From Hyphomicrobium sp. LHD-15 (lineage in GTDB: Bacteria > Pseudomonadota > Alphaproteobacteria > Rhizobiales > Hyphomicrobiaceae), in the NCBI RefSeq assembly GCF_031157355.1, contig NZ_JAVIFT010000001.1, positions 1,178,001 to 1,242,000 on the forward strand: a DNA stretch of 64,000 nt, given 5' to 3'. Numbering within the stretch: position 1 is the first letter of the stretch; each line of letters starts with the position of its first letter. Both the position numbers and the translations under genes were made by a program. The notes under the pieces are model-generated. The model was given only the letters and a program-made list of their open reading frames with translations, did not search any database and had not been told where the DNA came from. Positions 61,871 through 64,000 of this stretch are shown one piece after another.

Positions 61871-62235
61871 TCAACCCGTTCCTTTCCGCCCTTGCTCACC
61901 TTTGCATAACGCTGCCGCGCGGAGCTGACGATGGGTCGGGTTATGAACGTCGTGCAGATAACGCCGACATCTTTGCCCGGAAATACAGGCTTAAACCCCG
62001 TCCAAATCCTTAACGATCCATTGACGCCCATACCGAACCATGGCATCCCATATATGCCCGACCGCACCGGGCAAGGGCCCGTGGTCGTGGCGCTGGCTTC
62101 GAGAGAGGGCCGAAGCACAAGCGACCGCCACGGCCCAGCCCGGAGCGGTGGGTGTTGTCCCCGCTCAGGGGCCATCGGTGGGATTTCGGAAAAGCGTTTC
62201 TGTAGTGGCGTTGGAGAACGAGGCTCGAAAAGGGG
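61871..62235. other. Promoter region of the division cluster
   Basis: About 365 bases between divergent genes, containing the leader of mraZ (ribosome site AAAAGGGG). Two TGGG motifs at 62149 and 62179 are 30 bases apart, but they are too few and spaced wrongly to call MraZ boxes. Confidence 0.4.
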
Positions 62236-62739
62236 ATGGACCGCTTTGTCTCGACGTTCACCAACAAGATCGACGCCAAAGGGCGCGTCTCAATCCCTGC
62301 TCCCTTCCGCGCCGTCCTCGAGCGCGACGGCTATAGCCAGGGAAGCACCGGCGGAATCTATTGCTACCCCTCGATCGATGCTCCGGCTCTCGATGCAGGC
62401 GGCGAAAGACTTGCGAAAAAGATCGACGGGCTTCTCGCAGGCCTGCCGGACTATTCGGACGAGCGAGACGAGCTCTCTGTCGCACTCTATGGCGACGTCC
62501 AGGTTCTCAGCATCGACGGCGACGGGCGTATCGTCCTTCCTGAAAGCCTTCGTCGCCACGCCGGTCTTCAGGATCTCGTCACATTTGTCGGCCTTGGCGA
62601 CAAGTTTCAAATCTGGGCTCCTCAAGCCTTCGAAGAGCGGCGCGCACGCGCCCGCGAAAAGGCTCAGGAGCATCGAAAGCTGTTCGGCGCGGGGAGCGCC
62701 CATCGCACCGGCGATGGCGACGAGGGGGCACGGGAATGA
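62236..62739 (+). CDS. mraZ: Division/cell wall cluster transcriptional regulator MraZ
   Basis: 167 residues. MDRFVSTFTNKIDAKGRVSI and PAPFRAVLERDGY open the first MraZ half; VQVLSIDGDGRIVLPESLRR and HAGLQDLVTFVGLGDKFQIW form the second, each with the D-x(1-2)-GR swapped-hairpin motif of the AbrB-like fold. First gene of the mra/dcw cluster, followed by rsmH. Confidence 0.96.
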   Translation: MDRFVSTFTNKIDAKGRVSIPAPFRAVLERDGYSQGSTGGIYCYPSIDAPALDAGGERLAKKIDGLLAGLPDYSDERDELSVALYGDVQVLSIDGDGRIVLPESLRRHAGLQDLVTFVGLGDKFQIWAPQAFEERRARAREKAQEHRKLFGAGSAHRTGDGDEGARE

Positions 62740-62898
62740 CGCCCCGGAGCACCGGCTCGAGACCGGTGCGCCAGGACGTGCGGGCTCAAATTCCCGTGCC
62801 TCTCTCGGAACTCGGCTGAATTAGCCGTTCAAACTTAGCGGCTCGTGCGCGCGATAAGCGTGGCCCGGGCCGCAGAATGCCCTATAAAGCGGCCGATC

Positions 62899-63870
62899 AT
62901 GACTGCGGCCTCCCCAGATACTCCCCGTCACATCTCCGTCCTCCTCGCGGAGGTCGTCGAGCAATTGCAACCGGCGGCGGGTGAAACCTACATTGACGGA
63001 ACCTTCGGAGCGGGCGGCTATTCCCGCGCCATTCTCGAGGCGGCCGACTGCCGGCTGATCGCGATCGAGCGCGATCCCACGGCCCTCGCAGGCGGACAAG
63101 ATCTCGTTCGTGAATTCGGCGGGCGGCTGACGCTGGTTCCCGACACCTTCAGCAACATGGAACAGGCGGCAGCTTCGGCCGGGTTCGCTCAGGTCGACGG
63201 CGTCGTGCTCGATATCGGCGTCTCGTCGATGCAGCTCGACCAGCCTGCCCGTGGCTTCTCGTTCCTGCGCGACGGCCCGCTCGACATGCGCATGTCGCTG
63301 GATGGCCCTTCGGCTGCCGATGTCGTCAACACTGCCGACGAGGAAGACCTCGCCAATATTCTCTACGAATTCGGCGAAGAACGCCGCTCGCGGGCGATCG
63401 CGCGCACGCTGGTGAAAGCGCGGGCGGATGCACCGATCACCACCACCAAGGCGCTCGCCGATATCGTCGAACGCGTACTCGGACGGGCGCGCGGAGACGA
63501 GAAGCATCCGGCGACGCGGACGTTCCAGGCGCTCCGGATTTACGTCAATGACGAGCTGGGCGAACTCGAACGCGCGCTGGCGGCGGCCGAATGCCTGCTC
63601 AAGCCCGGCGGGCGGCTGCTCGTCGTCACTTTCCATTCGCTGGAAGACCGCATCGTCAAACGCTTCCTGCAGGAGCGCTCCGGCAAGGTGGAGGGCGGAT
63701 CACGCTACCTTCCGGCGCCAAAAGGCCCCGTCCACGCGCCAAGTTTCCGAATTGTTAACACTCGCGGATTTACACCTAACAAAAAGGAAACGGACGCAAA
63801 TCCGCGGGCGCGCTCGGCGCGGCTACGGGTGGGTTTCAGGACAGATGCCCCTGCGTGGCACGCGCGTTAA
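62899..63870 (+). CDS. rsmH: 16S rRNA (cytosine(1402)-N(4))-methyltransferase RsmH
   Basis: 323 residues from ATG 62899 ([15 protein letters not shown] is the normal start). SAM motif [60 protein letters not shown] and [20 protein letters not shown]. Methylates N4 of C1402 in the 16S decoding centre. Second gene of the dcw cluster. Confidence 0.97.
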   Translation: MTAASPDTPRHISVLLAEVVEQLQPAAGETYIDGTFGAGGYSRAILEAADCRLIAIERDPTALAGGQDLVREFGGRLTLVPDTFSNMEQAAASAGFAQVDGVVLDIGVSSMQLDQPARGFSFLRDGPLDMRMSLDGPSAADVVNTADEEDLANILYEFGEERRSRAIARTLVKARADAPITTTKALADIVERVLGRARGDEKHPATRTFQALRIYVNDELGELERALAAAECLLKPGGRLLVVTFHSLEDRIVKRFLQERSGKVEGGSRYLPAPKGPVHAPSFRIVNTRGFTPNKKETDANPRARSARLRVGFRTDAPAWHAR

Positions 63871-63928
63871 TCGGGTGCTTTCCTTTCCAAGGTCTTGACT
63901 TTGTTTCTCGTTGGTTGAGGTCGATCCG

Positions 63929-64000
63929 ATGCATCCGCTCACAGTTTCGGCAGCGTTTCTCGCCATTTCGAGTGCCTTTCTGCTCTACGGGCTCTCATAC
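63929..64000 (+). CDS. ftsL: Putative FtsL start, cut by window edge
   Basis: ATG 63929 with GAGG upstream; MHPLTVSAAFLAISSAFLLY and GLSY reach the end of the window. A short cytoplasmic tail then a transmembrane helix, in the ftsL position between rsmH and the expected ftsI. Identity rests mainly on position. Confidence 0.55.
   Translation, partial: MHPLTVSAAFLAISSAFLLYGLSY

Noticed and set aside
62149-62183. TGGG repeats as MraZ boxes upstream of mraZ
   Set aside because: Only two motifs, 30 bases apart, instead of three or more at 10-base intervals.

Overview
The window looks like a high-GC alphaproteobacterial chromosome, most likely Hyphomicrobiales (Rhizobiales). Evidence: the mraZ-rsmH-ftsL start of the division cluster, an alphaproteobacterial-type RNase P RNA, DUF2852, OpgC and HWE-kinase genes, a PqqA precursor peptide, and two EcfG-type general-stress promoters (GGAAC-N16-CGTT). 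The genus cannot be fixed from the sequence alone.

Layout. (1) 1-4497, minus: a giant hybrid signalling protein (CheB-CheR-coiled coil-PAS-histidine kinase-two receivers), open to the left window edge, divergent from an HWE histidine kinase. (2) 5.6-18.3 kb: an accessory, stress-flavoured zone of small secreted or membrane proteins, an orphan pqqA, an EF-hand protein, a GT4 glycosyltransferase with a glycogen-debranching-type enzyme, an orphan receiver, a ribbon-helix-helix regulator with a perfect 20-bp palindrome at its start, a PHB-depolymerase-like esterase, a YciE/YciF ferritin-like protein and a phytase-like esterase. Decayed genes here include a repeat protein and a DUF421 gene. (3) about 18.6-40.85 kb: a genomic island ending at the 3' end of tRNA-Leu(UAA). 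It holds a serine recombinase, four paralogous excisionase-like HTH genes around a row of degenerate tRNA 3'-half-like sequences, an IS3 transposase remnant, a complete type I Zorya operon (zorABCD), and a second, divergent cassette: DUF3883 protein, C5 DNA methyltransferase, MORC/MutL-like GHKL ATPase, DUF4420 PD-(D/E)XK protein and Z1-domain ATPase. A convergent Vsr endonuclease is joined in frame to a tyrosine-recombinase remnant, and a PIN-domain protein lies next to the tRNA. (4) 40.9-64 kb: core-like genes: ceramidase-family membrane protein and thioredoxin-fold protein, a CHASE4-GGDEF-EAL protein, TPR, DUF2852, sensor ATPase, pentapeptide repeats, a fused hydantoinase/oxoprolinase, a DnaJ/TerB protein overlapping an amidase, glycerate kinase, OpgC, rnpB, two related small secreted proteins, a YegD-like Hsp70, DHFR, an alpha/beta hydrolase, and mraZ-rsmH-ftsL (cut by the right edge).

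How genes may work together. Zorya is a known anti-phage system: the ZorAB membrane motor senses phage entry and ZorC/ZorD act on DNA. The neighbouring methyltransferase-GHKL-DUF4420-Z1-Vsr cassette matches a computationally predicted modification-dependent conflict system. The two modules are transcribed away from each other from about 30.4-30.9 kb. The island is the most interesting part of the window. Its components are mostly known families, but the methylase/MORC/Z1 cassette with DUF3883, and the HTH-paralog plus tRNA-like cluster, are the best candidates for poorly described biology.
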